The position numbers and the translations under genes are program-made. Shown here piece after piece: positions 4,966 through 12,656 of a stretch of 41,588 nt of DNA. How positions within the stretch are numbered: position 1 is the stretch's first letter; each line of letters starts with the position of its first letter. Under the pieces are notes generated by a model. It was not told the DNA's origin. It was given only the letters and a program-made list of their open reading frames with translations, and searched no databases. The stretch spans positions 1 through 41,588 of the forward strand of contig JAOACB010000020.1 of NCBI GenBank assembly GCA_026418055.1, in the 5' to 3' direction. Source of the stretch: Fimbriimonadales bacterium (GTDB taxonomy: Bacteria; Armatimonadota; Fimbriimonadia; Fimbriimonadales; Fimbriimonadaceae).

Positions 4966-6521
4966 TGGCTGAGGAGTTGAAGGACTGGCCGGAGTGGGGG
5001 TTTGTGGAGGCGGCGTGCAGCCGGTTGCCAGCGCCGGTGCATCCGGAGAGTGGGGAGCGGTTGTGGGAGCGTGGGGTGCGGCTGCATGGGAGCCAGGAGG
5101 CGGTGTTGAAGTCGCGTGCGCGGTACAAGCAGGTGCGAGGTGGGTGGCGTGCTGGGAAGTCGTTCATTGCGGCGCTGGCGTTGTACGTGGACATGGGGTG
5201 GAGGGAGGTTGTGCGGAAGGTGTACACGGATTTGTACGGGGTAGTGGGGGATTCGTACCGGATGGCGGAGGAAGAGATGCGGCATTTGCATGGGATGTTG
5301 GAGGCGATGGGGATACCGCATGAGTTTCACACGCCGGTGAATCAGAGTTGGCGGATTCGGTTTCCGCACAAGGGGACGGAGGTTGTGACGTTGACGGCGG
5401 CGGATGCGACGAAGATTGCGTCGCGGCCGTATCGGGGGATGGTGTTAGCGGAGGCGGCGCAGCTGGGGGAGGCGGTGTACTTGAATGCGAAGGGGCGGGT
5501 GTTGCAGACGCGTGGGTGGGTGTTGATTGAGGGGACGTTCGAGGAGGCTGGGGCGTGGTTTTACCAGATGGCGGAGGAGTGGGCGAAGGGGGCTGGCGAG
5601 GGGGAGACGTTTGCGTTGCCGACGTGGTCGAACCTGGTGTTGTTCCCTGGTGGGCGGGATGACCCGGCGATTGTGGCTGCGGAGCGGGAGTTTCCGCCGG
5701 ACGTGTTTTTGGAGAAGTTTGGGGGGGAGCCGCAGAAGCGGTCGGACCGGGTGATGAAGTATGCGGACGAGCGGGTGCATGTGCGGCACCGGTTCCCGAA
5801 TTTGAAGCGGAGCTATGACCCGGATTTGCCGGTGACGTTGTTTTGTGACCCTGGGACGACGCATGCGTACGCGGTGTTGGCGGTGCAGTTTGTGGACGCG
5901 GGGGGTGGGCGCGCGGTGGACACGTGGGTGGTGGATGCGGTGTACCGGTGGGGGCGGACGACGGAGCAGGTGATGGAGGAGTGTGCGGCGCGGGAGTGGG
6001 CGGGGAATGTGAGTGAGATGGTGATGGACTTTGCGGGGCGGCAGCAGCGGAGTGAGGGGCCGCCGAATGTGGAGCAGTGGGCGAAGGGGTGGCGTGCGCT
6101 GACGGGGCGGCCGTTGTTCATTCATGCGGAGCCGGTGCCGTTGGCGGCGGGGTATGACGTGCACCAGCGGTGTTTGTTGAATGCGTGGGAGGAGGTGGAT
6201 GCGCAGCGGGTGTTCAACCGTGATGGGCGGCTGCGGCGGGTGACGAACGAGCTGGGGCCGCGGCTGTACTTCGACCCTGCGGCGGCGGGGCCGCTGTTCG
6301 GTGGGCTGGTGGATGGGCAGCGGTACCGTGGGGAGTACAACCTGCACCGGGCGAAGCGGACGCGGGAGGGTGCGGTGGTGCGGGACGTGCCGCTGGACAT
6401 CGACAACGATGCGATCAAGGCGCTGAACTACGGGTTGTACTGGCGGTATGGGGCGTTCGGGGACCGGACGCGGCTGCTGGGGTTCGAAGCGGTTCCGTGG
6501 GTGATGGAGCTGGCCCGGTAG
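4965..6521 (+). CDS. terL: Terminase large subunit (518 aa)
   Basis: This is the DNA-packaging motor: an N-terminal ATPase and C-terminal RNase-H-fold nuclease. GGWRAGKS at residues 59-66 is the Walker A motif. MVLAEAAQL at 159-167 occupies the Walker B position; the Glu that activates water is present, but the usual preceding Asp is Ala. IEGTF at 188-192 fits the coupling motif. In the nuclease half, FCDPGTTH near 293-300 gives the first metal-binding Asp, MDFAG near 354-358 the second, and DIDNDAIKALNYG near the C-terminus the last. Length is normal for the family. ATG 4965 overlaps the preceding frame as TGATG; an earlier in-frame GTG (4926) has no ribosome binding site. Portal follows after 39 bases. 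Confidence 0.92.
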   Translation: MAEELKDWPEWGFVEAACSRLPAPVHPESGERLWERGVRLHGSQEAVLKSRARYKQVRGGWRAGKSFIAALALYVDMGWREVVRKVYTDLYGVVGDSYRMAEEEMRHLHGMLEAMGIPHEFHTPVNQSWRIRFPHKGTEVVTLTAADATKIASRPYRGMVLAEAAQLGEAVYLNAKGRVLQTRGWVLIEGTFEEAGAWFYQMAEEWAKGAGEGETFALPTWSNLVLFPGGRDDPAIVAAEREFPPDVFLEKFGGEPQKRSDRVMKYADERVHVRHRFPNLKRSYDPDLPVTLFCDPGTTHAYAVLAVQFVDAGGGRAVDTWVVDAVYRWGRTTEQVMEECAAREWAGNVSEMVMDFAGRQQRSEGPPNVEQWAKGWRALTGRPLFIHAEPVPLAAGYDVHQRCLLNAWEEVDAQRVFNRDGRLRRVTNELGPRLYFDPAAAGPLFGGLVDGQRYRGEYNLHRAKRTREGAVVRDVPLDIDNDAIKALNYGLYWRYGAFGDRTRLLGFEAVPWVMELAR

Positions 6522-6552
6522 TTGCACCGGGTTCTGCGGGAGGGTGTATTCT
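6522..6552 (+). promoter_or_regulatory. Candidate promoter before the portal gene
   Basis: TTGCAC at 6522-6527 and TATTCT at 6547-6552 resemble -35 and -10 boxes, though the 19-bp spacing is long; TGTATT at 6545-6550 gives 17 bp. The -10 box ends 8 bases before ATG 6561, and no good ribosome binding site lies between, so a leaderless or near-leaderless transcript is possible. Confidence 0.35.
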
Positions 6553-6560
6553 CCCCAGAA

Positions 6561-8597
6561 ATGGCCGATCCAGTTCAAGAAGTTCCGAAGCCTGAGGGGT
6601 ACGCGCCGCCGACGTGGGGTGAGGTGGCGGAGCTGTTGCGGCATTTGAAGCGGCTGCGGCAGCCGGTGATCGACCGGGTGTGGTCGGTGAAGAAGGCGCG
6701 GCGGGGGCAATGGGACGATGTGGTGCGGCGGATTCCTGCGAGCTACCGGAAGGTGCTGGTGGACCCGGACCTGCCGATGGTGCGAGACATGATCCAGCGG
6801 GTGACGGGGTTGATTGCGAAGGAGGAGCCGCAGGTCCAGGTGATCCCGGTGAGTTACCGGCAGCCGGAGGTGCGGGCGGCGGCGGTGGAGGAGAGTGCGC
6901 TGCACGCGCTGCGGAAGGCGATTGAGGACCAGCAGGACCGGCCGACGTACGCGATGCTGGTGGATGCGCAGGCGGCGTGGGGGGAGAGCTGGCTGGGGAT
7001 TTGGCCGGATTCGTCGCGCTGGCGGGATGGCGGGTTCGAGCGGGGGGAGGGTGAGGATGCGGAGGAGTATGAGCGGCGGTACCGGGGGCTGATGCTGCGG
7101 GGCGGGGTGCCGATTTGTTTCCGGGATTTTGACCCGCAGACGGTGTACCCGCTGTTTTCGGACCATGAGCGGCTGGCGTGTGCGGTGATCGAGACGGAGC
7201 ACACGGAGTACGAGGTGGCGCTGGGGCTGGGGTACCGGGCGCGGCGGAACGGTGAGGGGAAGGTGGAAGGCTGGGAGCGGCGGACGCTGTCGGAGCCGTA
7301 CGTGCTGGCGGCGGAGCGGCAGGCGGATGCGTCGGTGGACCGGGATTCTGGTCCGGGGCTGGGAGGAGGCCCGCAGTGGGCTTCGGCGACGGTGAAGAAG
7401 GTGGTCTACCTGGACTGCTGGACGATGGTGGTGTTCCTGGACGGGGTGGAGGTGGAGCGGTGGGAGCACAACTGGGGGTTTGTGCCGCTGATCCCGGCGT
7501 TTGGGGAGCAGACGAGCGACCGTGACCCGGGGTGGCAATCGGCGGGGGTGGCGGATGCGGGGCTGGCGGTGGCGCGGCAGCTGGTGCTGCACGCGGCGAT
7601 TTTGACGGCGAATGCGATGCAGCACGGGTTCCCGACGCCGTTCCTGAAGAACCCGGCGCATGGGCTGGTGCACCCGGTGACGGGGGAGCCGATCGTCCGG
7701 AAGGTGCAGCTGGGGGAGATGAACCTGCTGGGGCCGAACGAGGAGATCGAGTTCCCGTACTTGAACGCGCAGATGATGCCGGACTTCTTCAAGAACCTGG
7801 ACTTCCTGATGAATCAGCTGGAGCAATCGACGCTGTCGAACTTCGGCCGGGCGATCGGGTCGGAGATGGCGGGGTACGCGGTGGCGCAGATTCGCGCGAT
7901 GCAGATGAGCATCCTGAGCACGATCTACACGAACGCGGCGCGGCAATGGCGGAAGGCGTTCTACATGCTGCGGCACATCATCCGGAAGGAGTTCCCGGGG
8001 GGGATTTTCCTGCCGGGGGCGATCGAGGAGACGGAGGACGGGGTGCAGTACCGGCCGGTGGTGCACATCGGACCGGAGCACGTGACGGAGAACCCGATTG
8101 AGGTGGTGATCCCGGATGGGATTCCGCAGGACCAGGCGGGCCGGGAGAAGCTGGCGCTGGAGAAGCTGCAGGCGGGGGTGTGGAGCCGCCGGCGGGTGAT
8201 GGAGGAGACGGGGGTGGAGGACCCGGCGCGGGAGGCGGATGAGATCGACATCGAGCGGCTGCTGAATTCGCCGGCGGCGGACCAGCAGGTGCTGATCCTG
8301 GCGATGGCGATGGCGGCGCAGCGGTACCAGGCGACGGAGGAGCAGAAGTCGAGCCCGCTGATGCAGGAGATGGCGAAGGCGCGGGCGAGGCTGCTGGGGG
8401 TGGATGAGCAGGGGCAGCCGGGTGCGCCGGGGATGGAGCCGCAGAATGCGGGGCCGATGGGTGAGCCGATGGCGCAGAATCCGCCGGTGCCGCAGCCGCA
8501 GCAGGGCGGGCCGACGCAGGGGGCGCCGCCGCTGACGGCGTTCGGGATCCCGGGGATGCCGGGCGGGGTGAAGCAGGACCGGGGGGCGCTGGTCTGA
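6561..8597 (+). CDS. Portal protein (678 aa)
   Basis: The gene lies directly after terL and has the size and features of a podovirus-type portal: an N-terminal part rich in basic residues, the FRDFDPQTVYP segment, long helices including NQLEQSTLSNFGRAIGSEM around the centre, and a Gln/Pro/Gly-rich tail of about 80 residues. The portal forms the dodecameric ring at the capsid vertex through which DNA passes. I prefer ATG 6561 (MADPVQEVPKPEG) over the in-frame TTG 6522. The stop overlaps the next ATG as TGATG. The family match is by position, length and overall pattern rather than a single diagnostic motif. Confidence 0.8.
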   Translation: MADPVQEVPKPEGYAPPTWGEVAELLRHLKRLRQPVIDRVWSVKKARRGQWDDVVRRIPASYRKVLVDPDLPMVRDMIQRVTGLIAKEEPQVQVIPVSYRQPEVRAAAVEESALHALRKAIEDQQDRPTYAMLVDAQAAWGESWLGIWPDSSRWRDGGFERGEGEDAEEYERRYRGLMLRGGVPICFRDFDPQTVYPLFSDHERLACAVIETEHTEYEVALGLGYRARRNGEGKVEGWERRTLSEPYVLAAERQADASVDRDSGPGLGGGPQWASATVKKVVYLDCWTMVVFLDGVEVERWEHNWGFVPLIPAFGEQTSDRDPGWQSAGVADAGLAVARQLVLHAAILTANAMQHGFPTPFLKNPAHGLVHPVTGEPIVRKVQLGEMNLLGPNEEIEFPYLNAQMMPDFFKNLDFLMNQLEQSTLSNFGRAIGSEMAGYAVAQIRAMQMSILSTIYTNAARQWRKAFYMLRHIIRKEFPGGIFLPGAIEETEDGVQYRPVVHIGPEHVTENPIEVVIPDGIPQDQAGREKLALEKLQAGVWSRRRVMEETGVEDPAREADEIDIERLLNSPAADQQVLILAMAMAAQRYQATEEQKSSPLMQEMAKARARLLGVDEQGQPGAPGMEPQNAGPMGEPMAQNPPVPQPQQGGPTQGAPPLTAFGIPGMPGGVKQDRGALV

Positions 8598-9022
8598 TGG
8601 CGCGGATGGGGTTTGCCTCGACGGGGAAGCGGGTACGGATGGACCGCCGGGCGGAGCGGACGACGTACGACCCGCTGCGCCAGCGGGCGAAGCTGGCGAG
8701 CGATTTGCTGTGGGAGCGGGCGCGGCGGCTCGCGGACATCATCGCGCCGGCGGAGCCGATGGATGAGGAGCCGCTGACGGACCGGGAGAGCTGGATGATC
8801 CTGGAGGCGGCGGCGCTGACGTTCTCGCCCTGGACGTGGGAGGACCCGGAGGCGCTGGAGGACCTGTACCGGCTGCGGAAGCAGTTTGCGCCGGGGGCGG
8901 CGAAGGAGAGCCTGCGGGAGCGGGCGAAGCTGTTGCGGCGGGACCAGGCGATGCTGCCGGACCCGGCGATTACGCCGCAGAACCCGGAGTTCGAGCGGCG
9001 GATGCGGAGGTTGAAGGGATGA
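8597..9022 (+). CDS. Virion-operon protein of unknown function (141 aa)
   Basis: The 141-residue product is highly charged and helical (RQRAKLASDLLWERARRLADI, kept short here) with a long Arg/Glu-rich C-terminal helix. No family is recognised. It is translationally coupled on both sides: its ATG overlaps the portal stop (TGATG) and its own TGA overlaps the ATG at 9019. By position it could be a small head or portal-associated protein. There is no membrane segment or signal peptide. Confidence 0.68.
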   Translation: MARMGFASTGKRVRMDRRAERTTYDPLRQRAKLASDLLWERARRLADIIAPAEPMDEEPLTDRESWMILEAAALTFSPWTWEDPEALEDLYRLRKQFAPGAAKESLRERAKLLRRDQAMLPDPAITPQNPEFERRMRRLKG

Positions 9023-9312
9023 GTTGCGAGGAGGTTCGCTGGTCGGCATCGGTGCCGGTGGTGTTCGGGGCGTCGTCGGCGTCGACGACGTGGCAGACGC
9101 TGGTGACGAGCTGGTGGCCGCCGTCAATTGCCCCAGTCGCCCTCGCCGGGCCAGCCGCCGCTGAGGTGGTAGATGAGGCCGATGGCGATGAGCAGCAGCA
9201 CGGCGAGGGGCAGATGGACGCCGACGCGCTTCCGGAGCTCGGGGAAGGCGAGGACGGCGAGGCAGAATCCGGCGGCGATCCAGGCGATGGGTGTCATGGG
9301 GAGGGAGGATAA
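9019..9312 (+). CDS. Doubtful rightward ORF overlapping an antisense gene
   Basis: ATG 9019 overlaps the previous stop (ATGA). The first 35 codons (SVPVVFGASSASTTWQTLVT region) use the G-ending codons typical of the neighbouring late genes. From about 9124 the codon pattern changes, and the frame becomes an acidic Gly-rich shadow of the leftward membrane-protein gene at 9124-9297. I suspect the 5' part is a remnant or short real gene, and that the intact 97-residue frame is partly fortuitous. Confidence 0.3.
   Translation: MSCEEVRWSASVPVVFGASSASTTWQTLVTSWWPPSIAPVALAGPAAAEVVDEADGDEQQHGEGQMDADALPELGEGEDGEAESGGDPGDGCHGEGG
9124..9297 (-). CDS. Small two-helix membrane protein, antisense to late operon
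   Basis: The 57-residue product is a clear membrane protein: MTPIAWIAAGFCLAVLAFPE, then ELRKRVGVHL as a basic loop, then LPLAVLLLIAIGLIYHL, and a short polar tail ending in GEGDWGN. Codons are strongly C-ending and natural, while the opposite frame here is not. The orientation is opposite to all surrounding virion genes, which marks it as a possible moron expressed on its own. No Shine-Dalgarno precedes ATG 9297, and no promoter is obvious, since the region upstream is the ribosome binding site of the next gene. Holin-like size and topology are compatible with several roles, including superinfection exclusion; none can be assigned. Confidence 0.6.
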   Translation of the reverse strand: MTPIAWIAAGFCLAVLAFPELRKRVGVHLPLAVLLLIAIGLIYHLSGGWPGEGDWGN

Positions 9313-9315
9313 CAG

Positions 9316-11154
9316 ATGGGACTTCCGGTAGGCGGGGCGACGATTTCGCAGTACTACGGCCCGACGGACGAGAAGCTGGACGGGTCGGCGTTCGGGTATG
9401 CGCACTTCAACCGCGGGGTGGATTTCGCGGCGAAGGAGGGGACGCCGGTCCAGAACGTTGGGACGGGGACGGTGATCTGGGTCGGGGATGCGGGGGACGG
9501 CTGGGGGTATTCGGTGAAGGTGATGCTCGAGGACGGCCGGATCGTGTCGTACGGGCATCTGCAGGACCAGTCGTCTTCGCTGCAGATTGGGCAGAAGGTG
9601 ACGCCGGGGACGTTCATCGGGAAGGTGGGGAACACGGGGAAGTCGACGGGGCCGCACCTGAGCTTCGATGTGTACGACAAGAACGGGACGCCGCTGGACC
9701 CGAGCGACCTGCTGGGGATCAATGTGGCGATCGATAACCGGACGGGGACGAGCTGGCAGCCGCGGACGGGCGGGAGCGGTGGTGGCGGCGGGACGACGGA
9801 GTGGCTGAGCAACCTGGACAACGATTCGGTCTCGAAGATCCGGGAGGGGTTGCGGCAGCGGGCGCTGTCGGCGTGGGAGGCGTACGCAGAGACGGGCTCG
9901 GACGCGGACTACAAGACGTACATCACGGCGATCAGCGACCTGATGGACTTCGAGGAGGTGTTCGGGAGTTCGTCGGACGGGGCGAATGCGGCGCAGCGGG
10001 CGTTCGAGAATGCGCTGAAGCTGCAGGACCTGGAATCGGTGCTGGCGGAGCGGCAGTTCAACCGGTGGCTGAACAAGCAGCAGCTGGCGGATGCGGCGGC
10101 GACGGGGGAGGCGGCGCAGCGGGCGCAGCACAATGCGAACCTGGCGGCGATGCAGGAGGCGATCAATACGTCGCAGACGCCGGGGCTGCTGCCGCGGCCG
10201 ACGGACGCAGGGTACATCGAGACGGGCTACCAGGACCTGCTGAAGAAGTGGCAGGAGAAGTTCGGGGTGGGGGAGGAGCCGCCGGCGTCGGTGGGGACTG
10301 GGGTGACGCTGCCGGGGACGCAGGCGACGGCGCCGACGGAGCCGCTGGTGACGGGCGGGCCGAACGCGCGGGACAACGCGGTGTCGAATTTGAAGCTGGC
10401 AGGCGACTTCCCGGTGAAGCAGCCGGAGGAGTACCCGGGGGCGTGGGGGACGGTGCCGTTCGGGAAGGTGATCTACAACATTCTCTCGGGGGCGGAGGGG
10501 AAGAAGGTGCCGGGGAACCGGCAGTGGGATGAGAACCTGCAGTACGGGATCGGGAAGGCGCTGGGGTGGTCGGGGAAGCAGTTGATGGACAAGGGGGGGG
10601 ACGCGTACCAGGGGACGAAGAAGCAGGCGAAGAAGTGGTGGAACCTGGCGACGAACCCGCAGAAGTGGTGGAACGGGATTCCGCGACATGCGGAGGGGAC
10701 GATGAGCCACCCGGGCGGGCCGGCGCTGGTGAATGAGAAGGGGCCGGAGATGGTGGTGACGCCGGACGGCCAGCTGCAGCAGCTGCAGGGTGGTCCGACG
10801 GTGATGAATCTGCCGCCGGGGACGGCGGTGCTGCCCGCGGGGATCGACCCGCGGGAGGCGTTCTACTTCGCGCAGGTGCGGGGGGCGATGGCGCAGGCGC
10901 CGAAGGGGCAGGCGGGCGCGAATGACCCGGCGGCGCAGATGGCGCGGGCGCAGGACCCGCAGCTGCTGGAGAAGGTGCGGGAGTCGATCCTGCGGGCGGC
11001 GGCGGGGATGGATGCGGTGAATCCGCCGTACACGCCGGTGCTGGGGCCGGGGATTGAGAAGGACTACTGGAAGGATTGGCGCGGGCTGACGGGGGTGCCG
11101 GCGCACGCGCCGCTGCCGGGCCAGCAGGCACCGGGGAAGGGGGTGCGACGATGA
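9316..11154 (+). CDS. Internal virion/tail protein with LytM (M23)-like domain (612 aa)
   Basis: Residues 20-130 follow the peptidase M23/LytM pattern: HFNRGVDFA at 30-38, YGHL at 79-82 and GPHLSFDVYD at 112-121. The family normally has H-x-G-x-D and H-L-H zinc-binding motifs; here the corresponding positions read N-R-G-V-D and H-L-S, so catalytic activity is doubtful. The middle is helical, and the C-terminal half contains GGPALVNEKGPEMVV followed by LPPGTAVLPAG, a signature I associate with tail tape-measure C-termini. A strong GGGAGGGAGG site precedes ATG 9316. As the first of three long proteins between portal and scaffold, it is likely part of a DNA-ejection set that crosses the cell wall, as T7 gp14-16 and P22 gp7/16/20 do. 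The stop overlaps the next ATG (ATGA). Confidence 0.7.
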   Translation: MGLPVGGATISQYYGPTDEKLDGSAFGYAHFNRGVDFAAKEGTPVQNVGTGTVIWVGDAGDGWGYSVKVMLEDGRIVSYGHLQDQSSSLQIGQKVTPGTFIGKVGNTGKSTGPHLSFDVYDKNGTPLDPSDLLGINVAIDNRTGTSWQPRTGGSGGGGGTTEWLSNLDNDSVSKIREGLRQRALSAWEAYAETGSDADYKTYITAISDLMDFEEVFGSSSDGANAAQRAFENALKLQDLESVLAERQFNRWLNKQQLADAAATGEAAQRAQHNANLAAMQEAINTSQTPGLLPRPTDAGYIETGYQDLLKKWQEKFGVGEEPPASVGTGVTLPGTQATAPTEPLVTGGPNARDNAVSNLKLAGDFPVKQPEEYPGAWGTVPFGKVIYNILSGAEGKKVPGNRQWDENLQYGIGKALGWSGKQLMDKGGDAYQGTKKQAKKWWNLATNPQKWWNGIPRHAEGTMSHPGGPALVNEKGPEMVVTPDGQLQQLQGGPTVMNLPPGTAVLPAGIDPREAFYFAQVRGAMAQAPKGQAGANDPAAQMARAQDPQLLEKVRESILRAAAGMDAVNPPYTPVLGPGIEKDYWKDWRGLTGVPAHAPLPGQQAPGKGVRR

Positions 11155-12656
11155 GCCAGCAGCCGAGCTCGGGGACGACGGTCGCGGGGTCGGGCATTCC
11201 GACCTCGGTGGGCGGGGCGACCGCGGCGGGGAAGGTGACCTATGACTACTCTGGGAGCCGGGATGAGTGGGAGGAGCGGGTCATCCGGGCGCTCATCAGC
11301 CGGTATAAGCAGGGGCTCGGGGGGATGCCGGGGTATGGGGATGCGTCGATCGGGAAGCCGGCGGAGGAGGATTTCGGGACGCCGGACAAGCCGCTGAGCT
11401 ACCAGACGGTCCAGTACTTCGAGAACTACGTGAAGAAGTTCGGGGCGAGCGACCCGTGGATCCTGGAGAACTTCGGGACGCCGCCGGAGCGGCGGGCGAC
11501 GTACGTGGACGACCCGAATTCGCGGTCGTCGGTGGAGGGGACGTGGAAGGAGCGGTCGGAGTTCCAGGCGTCGGAGAACCAGAAGGACCGGGATGCGCAG
11601 ATGGCGATTGCGCAGCTGCAGGCGAACACGCAGCTGCAGAGCGTTCGTGAGCGGATTGCGGCGGACCTGTCGATTGCGGCGATGGAGGATGCGACGCGGC
11701 GCTACATCGCGGAGGGCGACTGGGGGGTGCAGAAGTACATCGCGGAGCTGCAGGAGAAGGGGGCGATGGACCGCCTGCTGCTGGAGCTCGGGGCGCGGGA
11801 TAAGGACCGGGCGCAGCGGGCGATCGAGGAGCGGAACCGGCACCACGAGGCGATGGTGGGGCTGGCGCTGGAGATTGCGAAGTACGATGCGGAGCTGGCG
11901 GCGGAGCCGCGGAACTGGCTGAAGTATGCGGCGTGGCTGCAGAACCGGGACGTGGTGGTGAACGGGCTGACGCTGACGATGGCGGCGCAGATGGTGCCGG
12001 AGGAGCAGATTGACCCGCAGGAGGTGGCGCAATCGGGCGGGAGCTCGATGGCGGTGTACCAGACGGCGGTGGAGCAGTACCAGGCGCTGATCTCTGGGCA
12101 AAGCGGCGGCTCGATGCAGCCGCTGACGCAGGAGATGGTGAATTCGTGGCAGCCGCAGGGCGGGCCGGGGGTTGGGGGGATGCAGCTTCCGCCGGGGGCG
12201 GCGACGATGTGGCAGGAGCAGTACAGCGCGGGGCAGGGGGAGATGAAGCCGGCGCAGCCGACGATTGGGGCGCAGCAGCTGGCAGGGGTGACGGACTACG
12301 GGGCGCTGGCGCGGCAACTGCTGGGGATGAACCCGCTGGAATCGTCGGCGGCGCAGGCGTCGCAGGAGAATCTCCAGGGGATTTCGAACTCGCTGCGGAC
12401 GACGATGAGCGGCGGGGGCCGGGTGGCGTCGTTCGGGAATTACACGGGGCCGACGACGAATGCGCTGGGGGTGACGGTGAGCGAGCCGACGGGGCAGAAG
12501 GTGGACTACCGGCAGTTCTCGCGGCTGCTGCCGAGCCAGCAGCAGATGAAGCTGGGCGAGATTTCGTCGCTCGGCCGGTATGAGCCGGACTTTATCAAGG
12601 AGATGGAGAAGAGCCGGCCGAAGGGGTTTGCGACGGGGGCGGCGAGCTTTGGCTGA
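11151..12656 (+). CDS. Probable internal virion (ejection) protein (501 aa)
   Basis: No family is recognised. The N-terminus is Ser/Gly/Thr-rich, and residues of about 125-265 form long, highly charged helices (MAIAQLQANTQLQSVRERIA) with Gln and Ala spacing suited to a coiled coil. The last third is Gln/Gly/Pro-rich with MNPLESSAAQASQENLQ. No catalytic motif or signal peptide is seen. ATG 11151 overlaps the previous stop (ATGA) and the 3' end overlaps the giant gene's TTG start by 8 bases, so the three proteins are made together. The assignment as an ejection protein is from position, length and composition. Confidence 0.62.
   Translation: MSQQPSSGTTVAGSGIPTSVGGATAAGKVTYDYSGSRDEWEERVIRALISRYKQGLGGMPGYGDASIGKPAEEDFGTPDKPLSYQTVQYFENYVKKFGASDPWILENFGTPPERRATYVDDPNSRSSVEGTWKERSEFQASENQKDRDAQMAIAQLQANTQLQSVRERIAADLSIAAMEDATRRYIAEGDWGVQKYIAELQEKGAMDRLLLELGARDKDRAQRAIEERNRHHEAMVGLALEIAKYDAELAAEPRNWLKYAAWLQNRDVVVNGLTLTMAAQMVPEEQIDPQEVAQSGGSSMAVYQTAVEQYQALISGQSGGSMQPLTQEMVNSWQPQGGPGVGGMQLPPGAATMWQEQYSAGQGEMKPAQPTIGAQQLAGVTDYGALARQLLGMNPLESSAAQASQENLQGISNSLRTTMSGGGRVASFGNYTGPTTNALGVTVSEPTGQKVDYRQFSRLLPSQQQMKLGEISSLGRYEPDFIKEMEKSRPKGFATGAASFG

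Noticed and set aside
5445..8081. Long minus-strand frame opposite terL and portal
   Set aside because: Same artefact of high GC and G-rich third positions; the product is Arg/His/Pro/Leu-rich, and the plus strand has recognisable terminase motifs.
9124..11106. Minus-strand 660-codon frame ending in the small membrane protein
   Set aside because: Only the last 57 codons look like protein. The upstream part is a shadow of the LytM-like gene, so the gene was trimmed to ATG 9297.
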